A stretch of 64,000 nt of DNA from Alkaliphilus peptidifermentans DSM 18978 (GCF_900101495.1 NZ_FMUS01000019.1:31018-95017), one strand, 5' to 3'. Shown: positions 1 to 9,289, counted from the stretch's first letter. Numbers and translations: made by a program. Notes: generated from the letters alone by a model not told the origin.

Positions 1-596
1 GGATCAAATAGATGTTCAATTACTTCAAAGCATGTCATAACAGAGATATTAAAAATACTTACATCCTCAATTGGCATATTAAATGTTTTTATATTTTTTT
101 GTAAGCATGTTTTAGCTAATGGATCCGATGGCTCAACTGCTATAACTTCTTTAAATATATTTTCATCTTTTATTACCTCACAAAAAGTACCAAATCCTGC
201 TCCTACATCAACAATTCTTTCCAAATCATTATTGTATTTATTACATAAGTCAATTATTCGATCTGCTCTCTTTTTAACAATAAGGTTCTTTCTGTTGTTT
301 TCGGTTTGAGGGAATATAACTTCATTCCAATATTTCATACTTCTAGAATTTGCATAGAACTCAGTTAGCATTTCTACACTTGGTCTAGGATTTATAAATA
401 TTGTTTTACAGCAATTACATTCAACAAATCTAAATCCTTTTTTGTTGAAAAGTTCTCTTTCTTTTGACTCTGAACATGTTGGGCAATCTATATATATAAA
501 TTCGTCCCTTTTACTCATTAAATCTTCTATATCTTCATCATGTAGCTTTCTATTTATTTCCCTATATTCTGATGGCCTAATTGCATTTTCTTCCAT
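1..596 (-). CDS. Class I SAM-dependent methyltransferase with N-terminal zinc ribbon (partial, 3' end outside window)
   Basis: The gene starts at ATG 596 behind a GGGAGA ribosome site and runs off the left edge without a stop, so only about 198 residues are visible. The N-terminus carries a CPTC...CNCC cysteine set typical of the zinc ribbon in sugar- or nucleotide-sugar methyltransferases. It is followed by VDVGAGFG, the glycine-rich SAM-binding motif I, an acidic residue at the end of strand 2 (AVEPSD), and CFEVIEH, the post-motif common in Methyltransf_11/23 proteins. It lies 25 bp upstream of a sugar amidotransferase and a Maf glycosyltransferase, so modification of a flagellar glycan is the likely role. 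The substrate cannot be read from sequence. Confidence 0.8.
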   Translation of the reverse strand, partial: MEENAIRPSEYREINRKLHDEDIEDLMSKRDEFIYIDCPTCSESKERELFNKKGFRFVECNCCKTIFINPRPSVEMLTEFYANSRSMKYWNEVIFPQTENNRKNLIVKKRADRIIDLCNKYNNDLERIVDVGAGFGTFCEVIKDENIFKEVIAVEPSDPLAKTCLQKNIKTFNMPIEDVSIFNISVMTCFEVIEHLFD

Positions 597-621
597 ATAA
601 ACTCTCCCTTATAAACAATTT

Positions 622-1767
622 TTACTCATCGAAATCTTCGCCTACTTTAAATTTTGGTAACCACTTTCCAGTACGTATATCTTTATTAAATATTTTTTTA
701 TTAATAAACTTCTCGGTTACATTCCAAAACTCTTCAACAGTAATATTTATATACTTACAAAACTCCGATATGTACTTATCACCACATTTACCATCGTACT
801 CTTCTACAAGCCAAATTGCATCCTCTCTACTTAACCGTCCTTCTCTTATATCACAACACGCTTGATCTGTAGTAGATCCAAAACCAAACTTATAATACTT
901 TATCATCTGATTTAGTATTTGCATATCAGAGTCTACCGAACTAAACCGCCTATATCTTCCTAAATCATAAAGACTTTCAGTACTTCTACCTAATAAGCCC
1001 CTTACGATGGCAAAATCTTGGTTATAGATAGTTGACCATTCTTTTAAGTAATATTGAAGATATATAGCCTTTATATTCTTTTTCTTTATTTCCTCTTTAT
1101 CTGGAAATTGATACATATAAAGCTCTCTGAGACTTATATCATCAGATACCCAATCATTGGCATTACCACCAGCAAGAGTATTTCCTTCATTAACATTAAC
1201 TGCATTTCCATCTGTACCTAATCCTGTATTAACAACACCTAAAGTTAGTGCAGCGTTTTCTCCCTGAATAATTAATGGAATATCAAACCTTAACGCAATA
1301 ATATAGGCAGATGCCCACAATGGATATTCTGATGGCTTCACTGGATTACCATACCTATAAAAAGCATCTTTAGTTATTTTTTTCATGATTTGAGGATTTG
1401 GTCTCATTTTAATTATGTCAAATCCTTTTTGAATTAAGTTCTCGATATTATGTTTACCAACTTCCGTGATTTCGTCAGGTTCGCAATTTACAAGTAATAC
1501 TTTTAAACCAAGTTTTTCTTTAGCATAAATTGCTTGTAAAGTACTATCTTTTCCACCACTTACACCAATTACACAATCATAGGGTGCACAGTTTTCTTCC
1601 GATTTCTCTTTGGCCCATTCAGTAATTTCAATGAGTTCTTTTTTTCTAGTTTCCCAGTCAATTTTTTTCTTTTCTTCTTCATATAAACATGCGTAACAAA
1701 TTTTATCTTCATTAAATTTGATGCCTGGTCTAGTATCTGGTTGTAAACACTTTTTACAATATTTCAT
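622..1767 (-). CDS. N-acetyl sugar amidotransferase (PseA/WbpG family)
   Basis: This 381-residue protein is an ATP-pyrophosphatase-type amidotransferase. VSGGKDS near residue 70 is the PP-loop that binds and adenylates the substrate. The N-terminal CKKCLQPDTRPG and CYAC form the zinc-binding start seen in the WbpG/PseA/LegA group. Family members make acetamidino groups on nonulosonic or uronic acid sugars used for flagellin or surface glycans. It sits 1 bp downstream of the Maf gene and upstream of a methyltransferase, in the same orientation, which points to flagellin glycan synthesis (inference). Length and motifs look intact. The exact sugar is unknown. Confidence 0.87.
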   Translation of the reverse strand: MKYCKKCLQPDTRPGIKFNEDKICYACLYEEEKKKIDWETRKKELIEITEWAKEKSEENCAPYDCVIGVSGGKDSTLQAIYAKEKLGLKVLLVNCEPDEITEVGKHNIENLIQKGFDIIKMRPNPQIMKKITKDAFYRYGNPVKPSEYPLWASAYIIALRFDIPLIIQGENAALTLGVVNTGLGTDGNAVNVNEGNTLAGGNANDWVSDDISLRELYMYQFPDKEEIKKKNIKAIYLQYYLKEWSTIYNQDFAIVRGLLGRSTESLYDLGRYRRFSSVDSDMQILNQMIKYYKFGFGSTTDQACCDIREGRLSREDAIWLVEEYDGKCGDKYISEFCKYINITVEEFWNVTEKFINKKIFNKDIRTGKWLPKFKVGEDFDE

Positions 1768-1768
1768 A

Positions 1769-3643
1769 TTATTTCTCTCCTGTGTTAAGCTCTTTTATAT
1801 TTTCATCTATACATATAACCATTTCTGCGAAAATTGGATCAACTAATTTAATATCTTGCTTAAAAAGTCCAATAAGATTGTTATAATTTTTCACTATCTT
1901 TTGGGCCTTGTTAATTCTATTATTATCGTATCTAATTCCCGATATCTCTTTAACTGCTAACTCAAAATTCAATCTATTCATTGGTAATATGTAATGAAGA
2001 AAAAATTTATTTTCCTTTAAAGCATAGAATTTTTCATCTAATTTAACATACATATTCTCTATTTGTTTCAAGTTATTATCCGTTGTTAATTTACTAATTT
2101 TTTCTACTATGTTTTGCAACTGAAAAACTAAGCTATTTACTTTATTAAAATCTTCTCTTAATATCATTAGCTTATTTTTAATAATATCTAAGTCATAATT
2201 GTGCTTTTTTGTAAGTGTGCTCATAATATCGATGCTATTTTTCAAATCTGTTTCAATATGATTTTCTAAGGGAATGAAGGTTGTCCCTTTTATGTCAGCT
2301 CCACCTTTTGTAGTGTTTATTACTTCAATTTGATCCTGATATCTTTTAATATATTTCTCAAGCTCTATTTTCATAGCATAAAAAGCACTATAAGTATATA
2401 CATCATTCCCATATACATCTTTAACAGTAAACGCGTCTTTCTGATTCTTTTCGCTTAAATTCATACTTTCACCATATGAAACTGCATCAGAATAATAGGC
2501 ATCATTTCTGTAAGCTAGGTTTTGGCCTACTAAAACTACTTTAGAAAAGCCTAGTTTGTACAATAGCTGTAGTGTAATTATTGCAATTGAAGCGGCATCT
2601 TCGATTAAATCGATTTCCTTACCATCATTATCCCTTAATGCTAAGAAATAGCTAGCCACAGTATCTTGGTTAGTAATGAAATGGTACATCGGTCCAGGAT
2701 AGTCTTTTATTGTTTCAAATCCTACACTACTTCCAAAAATCAAAGGTATATCCGAGATACCCTTTTCTACTACTTTTTCAAAAACTTTTTTATTACTAGT
2801 ACCGGGATCATATGTACACGAAAAGTCTGGTGCTATTTCATGATGTATTAAAGTATTTATAGCAGAACCAACAGAAAAAATGTAAGCAAGCTTGTTTGCT
2901 TTAATATATCGAATGTTTTCTATTTCATCATTTAAGGAGGGTCCTGCCGCTACCAATAAAGCCGTCTTCCCCTTAAAATTATCTTCACTTTCTAGAAGAA
3001 TATTGGGTGTATTTAATACATGAGGAAAATTAATCATACTATTAATAATCCAAAGTTTTTGGAAAGCTGCGTTTGTATGAATTCCATTTCTTTTATATTT
3101 AATTTTTTTATTAAATAGATTGGCAAAGTTTTCATATTCATCTTTAAAGACTCTCTTGTAGCTAGGTAGCTCAATTATTACTATATTCTTATCAAGCTCA
3201 CTAATTATAGCATCTATGAAAGAAACCATATGTTCATGACTTTCTTCAATAGCTAGTCTTTTGAAATTTTTATTAATTAAGTTGGAAATATTAAAATTGC
3301 TTAAGTAATGATAAAAAATATCAGGATTTGGTTCATAAATAGAAAAGCTTATATTGGAATAATTTTGGAGGAAATATTCAATATGATAGCCTAAACCAAG
3401 TCCGTAAAAAATTACATGACTATCTTTAGTTAGTTTATCTGAGTATTGATTAATAATTGTCTGCGCTTCATTAACTGGGTCGTATTTGCTATGCAAAAAT
3501 GATTGGTTCTCTTCACTTTTCACTATAATTGTCTTATCATTAGATTTAGTTAATTCGATTCGTATATTGCTATTTACAGGTTCTTTTATTTTAAATTCAG
3601 TTTTGAAAAAATTACTAATTAACTTAATATTATTAATTAACAC
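1769..3643 (-). CDS. Maf family motility accessory factor, putative flagellin glycosyltransferase (DUF115)
   Basis: The 624-residue protein has the DUF115/MptE-like core: LLVAAGPSLNDEIENI near residue 230, followed by FSVGSAINTLI and PDFSCTYDP. These are the nucleotide-sugar binding signatures of Maf proteins, which transfer nonulosonic acids to Ser/Thr of flagellin in the cytoplasm. The N-terminal part has the Maf pattern HVIFYGLGLGYHIEYFL, and the C-terminal 150 residues are helical. It overlaps the upstream 208-aa gene by 11 bp and lies 1 bp from the amidotransferase gene, so it is translationally coupled. The flagellin gene is the next transcription unit, which fits its presumed substrate. 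Confidence 0.87.
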   Translation of the reverse strand: MLINNIKLISNFFKTEFKIKEPVNSNIRIELTKSNDKTIIVKSEENQSFLHSKYDPVNEAQTIINQYSDKLTKDSHVIFYGLGLGYHIEYFLQNYSNISFSIYEPNPDIFYHYLSNFNISNLINKNFKRLAIEESHEHMVSFIDAIISELDKNIVIIELPSYKRVFKDEYENFANLFNKKIKYKRNGIHTNAAFQKLWIINSMINFPHVLNTPNILLESEDNFKGKTALLVAAGPSLNDEIENIRYIKANKLAYIFSVGSAINTLIHHEIAPDFSCTYDPGTSNKKVFEKVVEKGISDIPLIFGSSVGFETIKDYPGPMYHFITNQDTVASYFLALRDNDGKEIDLIEDAASIAIITLQLLYKLGFSKVVLVGQNLAYRNDAYYSDAVSYGESMNLSEKNQKDAFTVKDVYGNDVYTYSAFYAMKIELEKYIKRYQDQIEVINTTKGGADIKGTTFIPLENHIETDLKNSIDIMSTLTKKHNYDLDIIKNKLMILREDFNKVNSLVFQLQNIVEKISKLTTDNNLKQIENMYVKLDEKFYALKENKFFLHYILPMNRLNFELAVKEISGIRYDNNRINKAQKIVKNYNNLIGLFKQDIKLVDPIFAEMVICIDENIKELNTGEK

Positions 3644-4259
3644 TACGATCAGCTCCTACATCAACTAATTCCTTCAATTGAACAATCATTTCCTTAAACA
3701 TAAATGAAATTTCATATTTTAATATATCGGCAATTAATATTAGGTCAATTGTGTCAATTGCATTGCTTAAATCTATTAGCACACCATCTAACTTTTTGAT
3801 TTGAATTGAATATTTTTCCCAAACATCAAATTTTTCTGTTTTAGCAGAATAATTATGGGTTTTATTTATTGAGTGGAATGTCTCTAAAATCCACTGAATT
3901 GCTTCAATTAAGTCTCCTAATTTATTAATGTCATCTTCCTTTAAATAGTTAGCACTATAGAATGTATCTGCTAGAGCCTCTATTTGCGGTGTAGCCTTTT
4001 CTAAATAGTCTAATGTGTTTAAAAAAATCTCATTAATAAATTCCTTAATTGTTGATACTTCAATGATTATCTCTTCAATCAAGCTAATGTTATCCTCTAT
4101 AAAAGCTTGGTAGTCTTGGATGCTCTCTCCATCTATAATTACATTATTTAAAATATAGTCAGAAGAACTACAAAAGCCTTCTATTGTATTTATAATGCTA
4201 TTAACTTCACTTGCTTTATTTTCGAACTTAAATTCATTATCTAATATTTTTAATTTCAT
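3633..4259 (-). CDS. Helical protein of unknown function, first gene of the flagellin-glycosylation operon
   Basis: I do not recognise this 208-residue protein. It is acidic, rich in Ile/Leu/Glu/Asp and predicted almost wholly helical, without a signal peptide, membrane span or catalytic motif. The ATG follows a GGGGG ribosome site 4 bp upstream, and the end overlaps the start of the maf gene by 11 bp, so the two are very probably co-translated. A sigma-D-like promoter lies about 60 bp upstream. By position it may be a chaperone or partner for the Maf enzyme or for flagellin; this is inference. Confidence 0.7.
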   Translation of the reverse strand: MKLKILDNEFKFENKASEVNSIINTIEGFCSSSDYILNNVIIDGESIQDYQAFIEDNISLIEEIIIEVSTIKEFINEIFLNTLDYLEKATPQIEALADTFYSANYLKEDDINKLGDLIEAIQWILETFHSINKTHNYSAKTEKFDVWEKYSIQIKKLDGVLIDLSNAIDTIDLILIADILKYEISFMFKEMIVQLKELVDVGADRSVN

Positions 4260-4315
4260 ATTATACCCCCGATATTATAAATTCACTTAGAATCGAATTT
4301 TGTCATTATATAAAT

Positions 4316-4343
4316 ATATCGGTCTCATCTTGACATTTCTTTA
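4316..4343 (-). promoter_or_regulatory. Sigma-D (sigma-28) type promoter ahead of the glycosylation operon
   Basis: On the minus strand TAAA (4343-4340) is followed after 17 bp by CCGATAT (4322-4316), close to the flagellar sigma-D consensus TAAA-N15-GCCGATAA. The flagellin promoter in this window has the same CCGATAT box with a 16-bp gap. The spacing here is one base longer, so the call is moderate. Confidence 0.5.
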
Positions 4344-4408
4344 ATAAGTATGCAGTAGAAATATTTGTAAACCATTAATAATGTAAGTTATTTATAGTTT
4401 GATTGAAC

Positions 4409-4439
4409 AAAAAAAAGAGGAGATTTTCTCCTCTTTTTA
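4409..4439 (-). terminator. Rho-independent terminator of flagellin
   Basis: A perfect GAGGAGA / TCTCCTC stem with a TTTT loop is flanked by A-runs and T-runs on both sides. It lies 15 bp past the flagellin stop, so it ends the flagellin transcript. Confidence 0.85.
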
Positions 4440-4453
4440 TAAATCCTTAATAA

Positions 4454-5284
4454 CTATCTTAATAATTGAAGTACTCCTTGAGGAGCTTGGTTAGCTTGAG
4501 CCAACATAGCTGTAGAAGCTTGTTGTAAAATGTTTTGCTTAGTGAATTCCATCATTTCCTTAGCCATATCTACGTCTCTGATTCTAGACTCAGAAGCTTG
4601 TAGGTTTTCAGCATAGGTATCTAAATTCTTAATAGTATGCTCAAGTCTGTTTTGATTTGCTCCTAAGTACGAATGCATTTTACTTACTGCATTAATCTGA
4701 GTTTCAATATTCCCTAAAGCTGTTGCCGCTGTAGCTTGGCCTGACAAGCTATAGCCGGATATTGCTGCAGCAACAGTTGTTAAATTGAAGTTAGCAACTG
4801 CTAAATCAAGTGTCTGTGTATTCTCTGCACCAATTTGCAAGGTAATGTTTGTGCCATTTCCACCAGATCCATTTAATAATTTGATACCATTGAATTTAGT
4901 ATTATCTTTGATATCATTTATTTGCTTAGTTAATTCTGCAACTTCCTCTTGAATTCTTGGTAAGTCATTTGCTGTATCATAAGTTCCATGAGCAGCTTGA
5001 GTTGCCAATTCTCTTACTCTTACAAGCATTGCACTAACTTCATTTAAGTTACCTTCTGCAGTTTGAATTAAAGAGATACCATCTTGAGCATTTCTAGAAG
5101 CTTGTTGTAAACCTCTGATTTGAGATCTCATTTTTTCAGAGATAGAAAGACCAGCAGCGTCATCAGCAGCTCTGTTGATTCTAAAACCTGAAGAAAGCTT
5201 TTCCATTGATTTTGCTCCGCCATTGTTAGAAATACCTAGTTGACGATGTGTGTTCATAGCCATAATGTTGTTATTAATTCTCAT
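4454..5284 (-). CDS. hag: Flagellin
   Basis: The 276-residue filament subunit has the conserved D0/D1 ends: MRINNNIMAMNTHRQL and LSSGFRINRAADDAAGLSISEKMRSQ at the N-terminus, and SRIRDVDMAKEMMEFTK...MLAQANQAPQGVLQLL at the C-terminus. The central variable region is short, so this is a compact flagellin like Bacillus Hag. It is secreted by the flagellar type III apparatus. It has a near-perfect AAGGAGGAA ribosome site, its own sigma-D promoter, a structured leader with CsrA-type sites and a strong terminator, so it is a monocistronic, highly expressed unit. Ser/Thr in the centre are possible glycosylation sites for the neighbouring Maf enzyme (inference). Confidence 0.96.
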   Translation of the reverse strand: MRINNNIMAMNTHRQLGISNNGGAKSMEKLSSGFRINRAADDAAGLSISEKMRSQIRGLQQASRNAQDGISLIQTAEGNLNEVSAMLVRVRELATQAAHGTYDTANDLPRIQEEVAELTKQINDIKDNTKFNGIKLLNGSGGNGTNITLQIGAENTQTLDLAVANFNLTTVAAAISGYSLSGQATAATALGNIETQINAVSKMHSYLGANQNRLEHTIKNLDTYAENLQASESRIRDVDMAKEMMEFTKQNILQQASTAMLAQANQAPQGVLQLLR

Positions 5285-5289
5285 TTGTA

Positions 5290-5354
5290 ATTCCTCCTTG
5301 AATTTTTATTTACCCTGACATCCTTGTCTGGGCTTAAAATAATTATTTTAAGCC
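5290..5354 (-). promoter_or_regulatory. Flagellin mRNA leader with CsrA-binding hairpin and a perfect palindrome
   Basis: In the transcript, a perfect 24-bp palindrome (5354-5331, half-site GGCTTAAAATAA) is followed by a hairpin (5332-5313) whose stem GACA/TGTC closes on the loop AGGA. The string ACAAGGATGT matches the CsrA selection consensus ACARGGAUGU at every position. A second GGA lies in the ribosome site AAGGAGG (about 5298-5291). Two sites, one overlapping the ribosome site, is the known Bacillus hag arrangement for CsrA repression. Confidence 0.75.
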
Positions 5355-5413
5355 ACATCTTTAATCTACTGCCGGCGTTGTAGAAAAATGATGTTTTTTA
5401 GCTTATACAATAT

Positions 5414-5440
5414 ATATCGGAAGCTTAATATAAAACTTTA
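5414..5440 (-). promoter_or_regulatory. Sigma-D promoter of flagellin
   Basis: TAAA (5440-5437) and CCGATAT (5420-5414) are separated by 16 bp on the minus strand, matching the flagellar sigma factor consensus. It predicts a leader of about 125 nt that contains the CsrA hairpin. Confidence 0.8.
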
Positions 5441-5464
5441 GCGAAAAATTTAAAAATAATATAT

Positions 5465-5689
5465 TTATTTTTTGAAAATATCCTTCAATTGGTCAAGATT
5501 TTGTTTTTGACCACTAGCTGTTTTGTTTTCTTCTTGTATTTCTAGATAAATTTCTTTTCTATAAATTTCAATATCCTTAGGAGCTGATATTCCAATTTTC
5601 ACCTTGCCTTCTTCAATTCCAAGTACTTTAACTTCAATATTATTACCTAGTACAATGCTCTCATCAATTTTTCTTGTTAAAACTAGCAT
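5465..5689 (-). CDS. csrA: Carbon storage/flagellin translation regulator CsrA
   Basis: This 74-residue protein has the complete CsrA fold signature: [15 protein letters not shown] at the N-terminus and [16 protein letters not shown] in the RNA-binding part, including the conserved Arg near residue 44. CsrA dimers bind GGA motifs in hairpin loops. In Firmicutes the main target is the flagellin mRNA, whose gene is next door and whose leader has such sites. It is 13 bp downstream of fliW, whose product antagonises CsrA. The C-terminal tail is slightly longer than usual. Confidence 0.96.
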   Translation of the reverse strand: MLVLTRKIDESIVLGNNIEVKVLGIEEGKVKIGISAPKDIEIYRKEIYLEIQEENKTASGQKQNLDQLKDIFKK

Positions 5690-5702
5690 ATGCTGGCCCC
5701 TC

Positions 5703-6146
5703 CTAACCCGTCTTTTTTATTTCGTCAATTATGTAGTGCTTTGTTTGATATTTTGTGTCATCCAATACAATTTGCTTTCCTTTTTTGTTTTTTGTATTAA
5801 TGATAATTGGGGCCTTCAGGTTAGCAGTCATTTTATTAATGTCATCTGGTACAACAACAATAGTATGCACTGAAACAATTTCGGGAGATTCAATTTCTAG
5901 CTTTTCTAAAATACTTTTGGGTATCTGAAAGTCGTAATCCTCCATAAAAAGGAAGGGATTAATTATTACAAAAGCCAGAGAAGGCTCCTCTATAGATTGT
6001 AGCCAATGAAATGGAACATCTTTATCGGGATTTTCAATAATTACATATTTCTTATTTTCTTCAAAGGCTGGTATTCCATCGGGAAAATGAATTACTTCCT
6101 CTAGACCCACTTCTATCTCACCAAAATGCCGGGTTTCTATAATCAT
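5703..6146 (-). CDS. fliW: Flagellar assembly factor FliW
   Basis: FliW binds flagellin and CsrA and so couples filament assembly to flagellin translation. The 147-residue protein starts [13 protein letters not shown] and has the conserved [16 protein letters not shown] and [12 protein letters not shown] stretches of the family. I chose ATG 6146 because it follows AAAGGAGTG at correct spacing and matches the family's usual N-terminus; the open frame begins 11 codons earlier. It lies between the DUF6470 gene and csrA in the usual Firmicute order. Confidence 0.95.
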   Translation of the reverse strand: MIIETRHFGEIEVGLEEVIHFPDGIPAFEENKKYVIIENPDKDVPFHWLQSIEEPSLAFVIINPFLFMEDYDFQIPKSILEKLEIESPEIVSVHTIVVVPDDINKMTANLKAPIIINTKNKKGKQIVLDDTKYQTKHYIIDEIKKTG

Positions 6147-6171
6147 ACTTATCACTCCTTTGATAATATCC

Positions 6172-6753
6172 TTAGCCAATATAAGTATCTAATTTATTAC
6201 CTACAAATTCTATATTGATTTTATTTTTCTGTTTTAAATAAATGTCTAATTTCCCAGGGTAATATTCAATGCTAGGTTTAATATTTCCCATTTTCATATC
6301 AATATAACCTTTTTCAAACTCACCTGTTACTTTGCCAGGTATAACGGTAATTTTAGGCCTAGATTTAGGAATCATATCAAATCTAACTTCCTTACTTTTC
6401 TTAAATCTGTTCCTTTTTGCAATTTTTGCAATAACAGGCCCCTTATTCTTATTAATACTAGACATTTCCTTTCCTTCTCGTGCAATTCTGGCTATTCCCT
6501 CTAACGCAGCATTTCTACCCTTAGCTGCATAAATCCTATTTATTTCCATAATGCCTTTTAGACCAGCTTCAGAAAAACACTGCCGCTGGTCTATTAATAA
6601 TACTGCATCTGTCATTTTTATTTTTGATTTTGCATCTATTGATCTCAATTTCATAGGCCATTGGTTCTGCTGTATTGAGTATTGTCCATTGGTTCCTTCA
6701 ATACCTATTAATGCATTTTGAGATTGTATACGTATTTCCATCTCAATCACCAT
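6172..6753 (-). CDS. DUF6470 (YviE-like) flagellar-cluster protein
   Basis: The 193-residue protein resembles Bacillus YviE: an N-terminal IRIQSQNALIGIE stretch, a central ARIAREGKEM segment and a C-terminal half of beta-strand character (YIDMKMGNIKPSIEYYPGKLDIYL). Genes of this family lie between flgL and fliW in many Firmicutes, as here. The biochemical role is not established. The start may be the second methionine (MEIRIQSQ, four codons in). Confidence 0.8.
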   Translation of the reverse strand: MVIEMEIRIQSQNALIGIEGTNGQYSIQQNQWPMKLRSIDAKSKIKMTDAVLLIDQRQCFSEAGLKGIMEINRIYAAKGRNAALEGIARIAREGKEMSSINKNKGPVIAKIAKRNRFKKSKEVRFDMIPKSRPKITVIPGKVTGEFEKGYIDMKMGNIKPSIEYYPGKLDIYLKQKNKINIEFVGNKLDTYIG

Positions 6754-6795
6754 ACCTTATAATACTTTTCGATTTAAACTCAAGTTTTTGAAAAA

Positions 6796-7746
6796 CTACC
6801 TTAGAAAGTCCAGCAAAGAAGGCTGAATAATTCGTGCCCCTATGGCTAATGAGGATTGATATACATTTTCTTGCATTGTGAGATTCATATAAACCTCTGC
6901 TAAATCTGCGTCCTCTATTTCTGATAGAAGCTTAGTAAAATTAACTATATCATCTCCAATTCGGTTTTGAACCAGCTCCATCCTATTCATCTTTGCACCA
7001 ATTTGTGACCTTGCGGTTAGATTGATATCCACGTATTTGTCTATATCATCTAGGGCATTCGTTAAGGCTTGATTATTTTCTGCATCTAAATAACCCTCAA
7101 TTTCTTCAATCAATTGGATTAACCCAGCCTTAGTTCCGGCAGCTACGGTTTTATCTCCTGGAGCTGGAGTTGTTATATTATCAAACACTTCGAAGCCTAA
7201 TGAGTTAATTTCGATTTTATCGTTGACACCAACTTCAAATTGTATTTTATCATCTACATCTGCAGGGTTATACATATTTGTCAAATCAACTTTATAATTT
7301 CCATTTTCATCAAACAATTGCACATCGGTTTTCTTGCCAGAAAAAACATACTTTCCAGCATATGTTGTGTTACCATAGCTAATAATTTGATTTTTCAGTT
7401 CAGAGACTTCCTCTTTAATTTTAATCATATCATCATTTGTTAAAACCCCATTTGCTGCCTTACCTGTTAAATCTCTAAGTCTTAACAATACTTGACCAAC
7501 ACCCTTAATAGCAAGCTCTGTAGTTTCTAAAAAAGAAACTACATCATCCACATTTTTTTTATACTGTTGCAGTTCATTGATATCTGCCCGTATTTTCATG
7601 CTACGAGTAATACCTACAGGATCATCTGAAGGCAAATGAATTCTTTTAGTTGTTGAAGCTTGCATCATGGTCTTATTCATTTGTTGTAGGTTTCTATTTA
7701 AATTAAGCATCATTCGATTCATTATCATATTATTAGTTACACGCAT
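6796..7746 (-). CDS. flgL: Flagellar hook-filament junction protein 2 FlgL
   Basis: HAP3 connects the hook (via FlgK) to the flagellin filament. The 316-residue protein starts MRVTNNMIMNRMMLNLNRNL, has LPSDDPVGITRSMKIRADI in the flagellin-like N-terminal coiled coil, GKYVFSGKKTD in the centre, and a flagellin-like C-terminus (LSEIEDADLAEVYMNLTMQENVYQSSLAIGARI). It lies 55 bp downstream of flgK in the classical order. An exported type III substrate without a cleaved signal. Confidence 0.94.
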   Translation of the reverse strand: MRVTNNMIMNRMMLNLNRNLQQMNKTMMQASTTKRIHLPSDDPVGITRSMKIRADINELQQYKKNVDDVVSFLETTELAIKGVGQVLLRLRDLTGKAANGVLTNDDMIKIKEEVSELKNQIISYGNTTYAGKYVFSGKKTDVQLFDENGNYKVDLTNMYNPADVDDKIQFEVGVNDKIEINSLGFEVFDNITTPAPGDKTVAAGTKAGLIQLIEEIEGYLDAENNQALTNALDDIDKYVDINLTARSQIGAKMNRMELVQNRIGDDIVNFTKLLSEIEDADLAEVYMNLTMQENVYQSSLAIGARIIQPSLLDFLR

Positions 7747-7801
7747 TGATTACACCTCCAGTATTAATAGGTTAACTATTTCATAGGTTTTAAACTATTA
7801 G

Positions 7802-9289
7802 CTATCTACCAACTATTCCTATTCTATTAATTACAACATCCAGCATTTCATCAATAGTGGTTATCATTCTGGCAGCAGCATTATAGGCATGCTGGAATCT
7901 AACCATATTGGATAATTCTTCATCCATTGATACACTGGATATAGCCATCCGTTGACTATCAATTTGAGCCACTAGAAAGGTTTGATTCTGACTCATCCTA
8001 ATGGCTTCCTGTAAATCAACCCCTAGATTTCCAATGAGGGATTTAATGAAGTCCTCTGGTTTACCCTCACTAAACATACTGGAAAGATGTCGCAGCTCTG
8101 CCAATCTTAAAGCCTGAGAACCGTCTCCTGGTAATAAATTTGCCGTTTTGGAGGCTGCTATTTTATTTGGATCCGAATCAATATCCAAGGATATCTTAAT
8201 GTTCTTTGCAGTAATTCCTACCAATGGGTCAATATCTGCTGTAGCCACACCAAAGGCCGTAAAGAAGGCAGTCCCAGTGTTCCCCTTTAAGTCAAAGCCA
8301 GCCATATGAATTTCATTGACTTTTTCGGCAAAAACACTGACAAATCTGTTGAGTTCATTTATGTAGTATGGAACCCCTTTGCTGCTTCCACTATTTCCAT
8401 CTCTTATATCTAATAGGCCCTTCAATTCTCCTCCAAGGGCTTTTACACTTATCATATCTCCGTTGGCCCATCTAATTTGCCTCATTTGAATTTGATCATC
8501 AAAGGAACTGGGATTTTCAACGCTTGCATCCAGCTTATTTACTCTATCATGATAAACTAATGGTTGTCCATTAATTTGAAGTGATAGCTTATTGTTTGCG
8601 ATATTGTTAATATCTCCTACTTCTACTACATCAACATTAACCAACTTAGACAATTCATCAATCAAAACATTTCTTCTATCTCGAAGATCGTTGGCGTTAC
8701 TGCCATCAGATTCTACACGATATATTTGAGAATTTAATAAAGCTATTTGATCTGCATACGAATTGATAGAATTAACAGTAGTTGCTATTTCAAAATTTAG
8801 ATCAATAGCCATTTTCTCTAGCTGCTTGTACATATGATTTACAGTGTTGGTAAATGTGGTTGCCCTTTCTCTGACCATTGTTCTGGTTGTTATGCTTTCA
8901 GGAGTTTTATGTAGCTCTTGAAAAGAAGAGAATAGTTCATCCATAACTGTAGTAATTCCTGATTTAGAAGGTTCATTTATAATAGCCTCTATAAAAGCAA
9001 GTCCTTCCTGCTTTGCTTCCCAATAGCCTAAAGTAGTTGCTTCTCCTCTATACTTAAAATCCAAGAATTCATTTCTTGCATTGGTTATAGATAGAGTGTC
9101 AACTCCTGTACCTAGCATTCCTTGCCCACCAAACAATGCCATAGGAGTGCTTTGCACCTGATTCAACCTCTGTCGGGAATAACCCTTTGTATTTGCATTA
9201 GCTATATTGTGACCAGTAATATCTAATGCCCGTTGAGCAGCAAATAAGCCTGATCGTACTGTATTAAAACCTGTAAATGTCGATCGCAT
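7802..9289 (-). CDS. flgK: Flagellar hook-associated protein 1 FlgK
   Basis: The 495-residue junction protein has the rod/hook N-terminal signature GLFAAQRALDITGHNIANANTKGYSRQR and the matching C-terminus SNMVRFQHAYNAAARMITTIDEMLDVVINR. The middle region is the usual variable FlgK domain. It lies directly upstream of flgL and downstream of the flgN chaperone gene (21 bp), its cognate export chaperone. Length is at the short end for the family but all parts are present. Confidence 0.95.
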   Translation of the reverse strand: MRSTFTGFNTVRSGLFAAQRALDITGHNIANANTKGYSRQRLNQVQSTPMALFGGQGMLGTGVDTLSITNARNEFLDFKYRGEATTLGYWEAKQEGLAFIEAIINEPSKSGITTVMDELFSSFQELHKTPESITTRTMVRERATTFTNTVNHMYKQLEKMAIDLNFEIATTVNSINSYADQIALLNSQIYRVESDGSNANDLRDRRNVLIDELSKLVNVDVVEVGDINNIANNKLSLQINGQPLVYHDRVNKLDASVENPSSFDDQIQMRQIRWANGDMISVKALGGELKGLLDIRDGNSGSSKGVPYYINELNRFVSVFAEKVNEIHMAGFDLKGNTGTAFFTAFGVATADIDPLVGITAKNIKISLDIDSDPNKIAASKTANLLPGDGSQALRLAELRHLSSMFSEGKPEDFIKSLIGNLGVDLQEAIRMSQNQTFLVAQIDSQRMAISSVSMDEELSNMVRFQHAYNAAARMITTIDEMLDVVINRIGIVGR

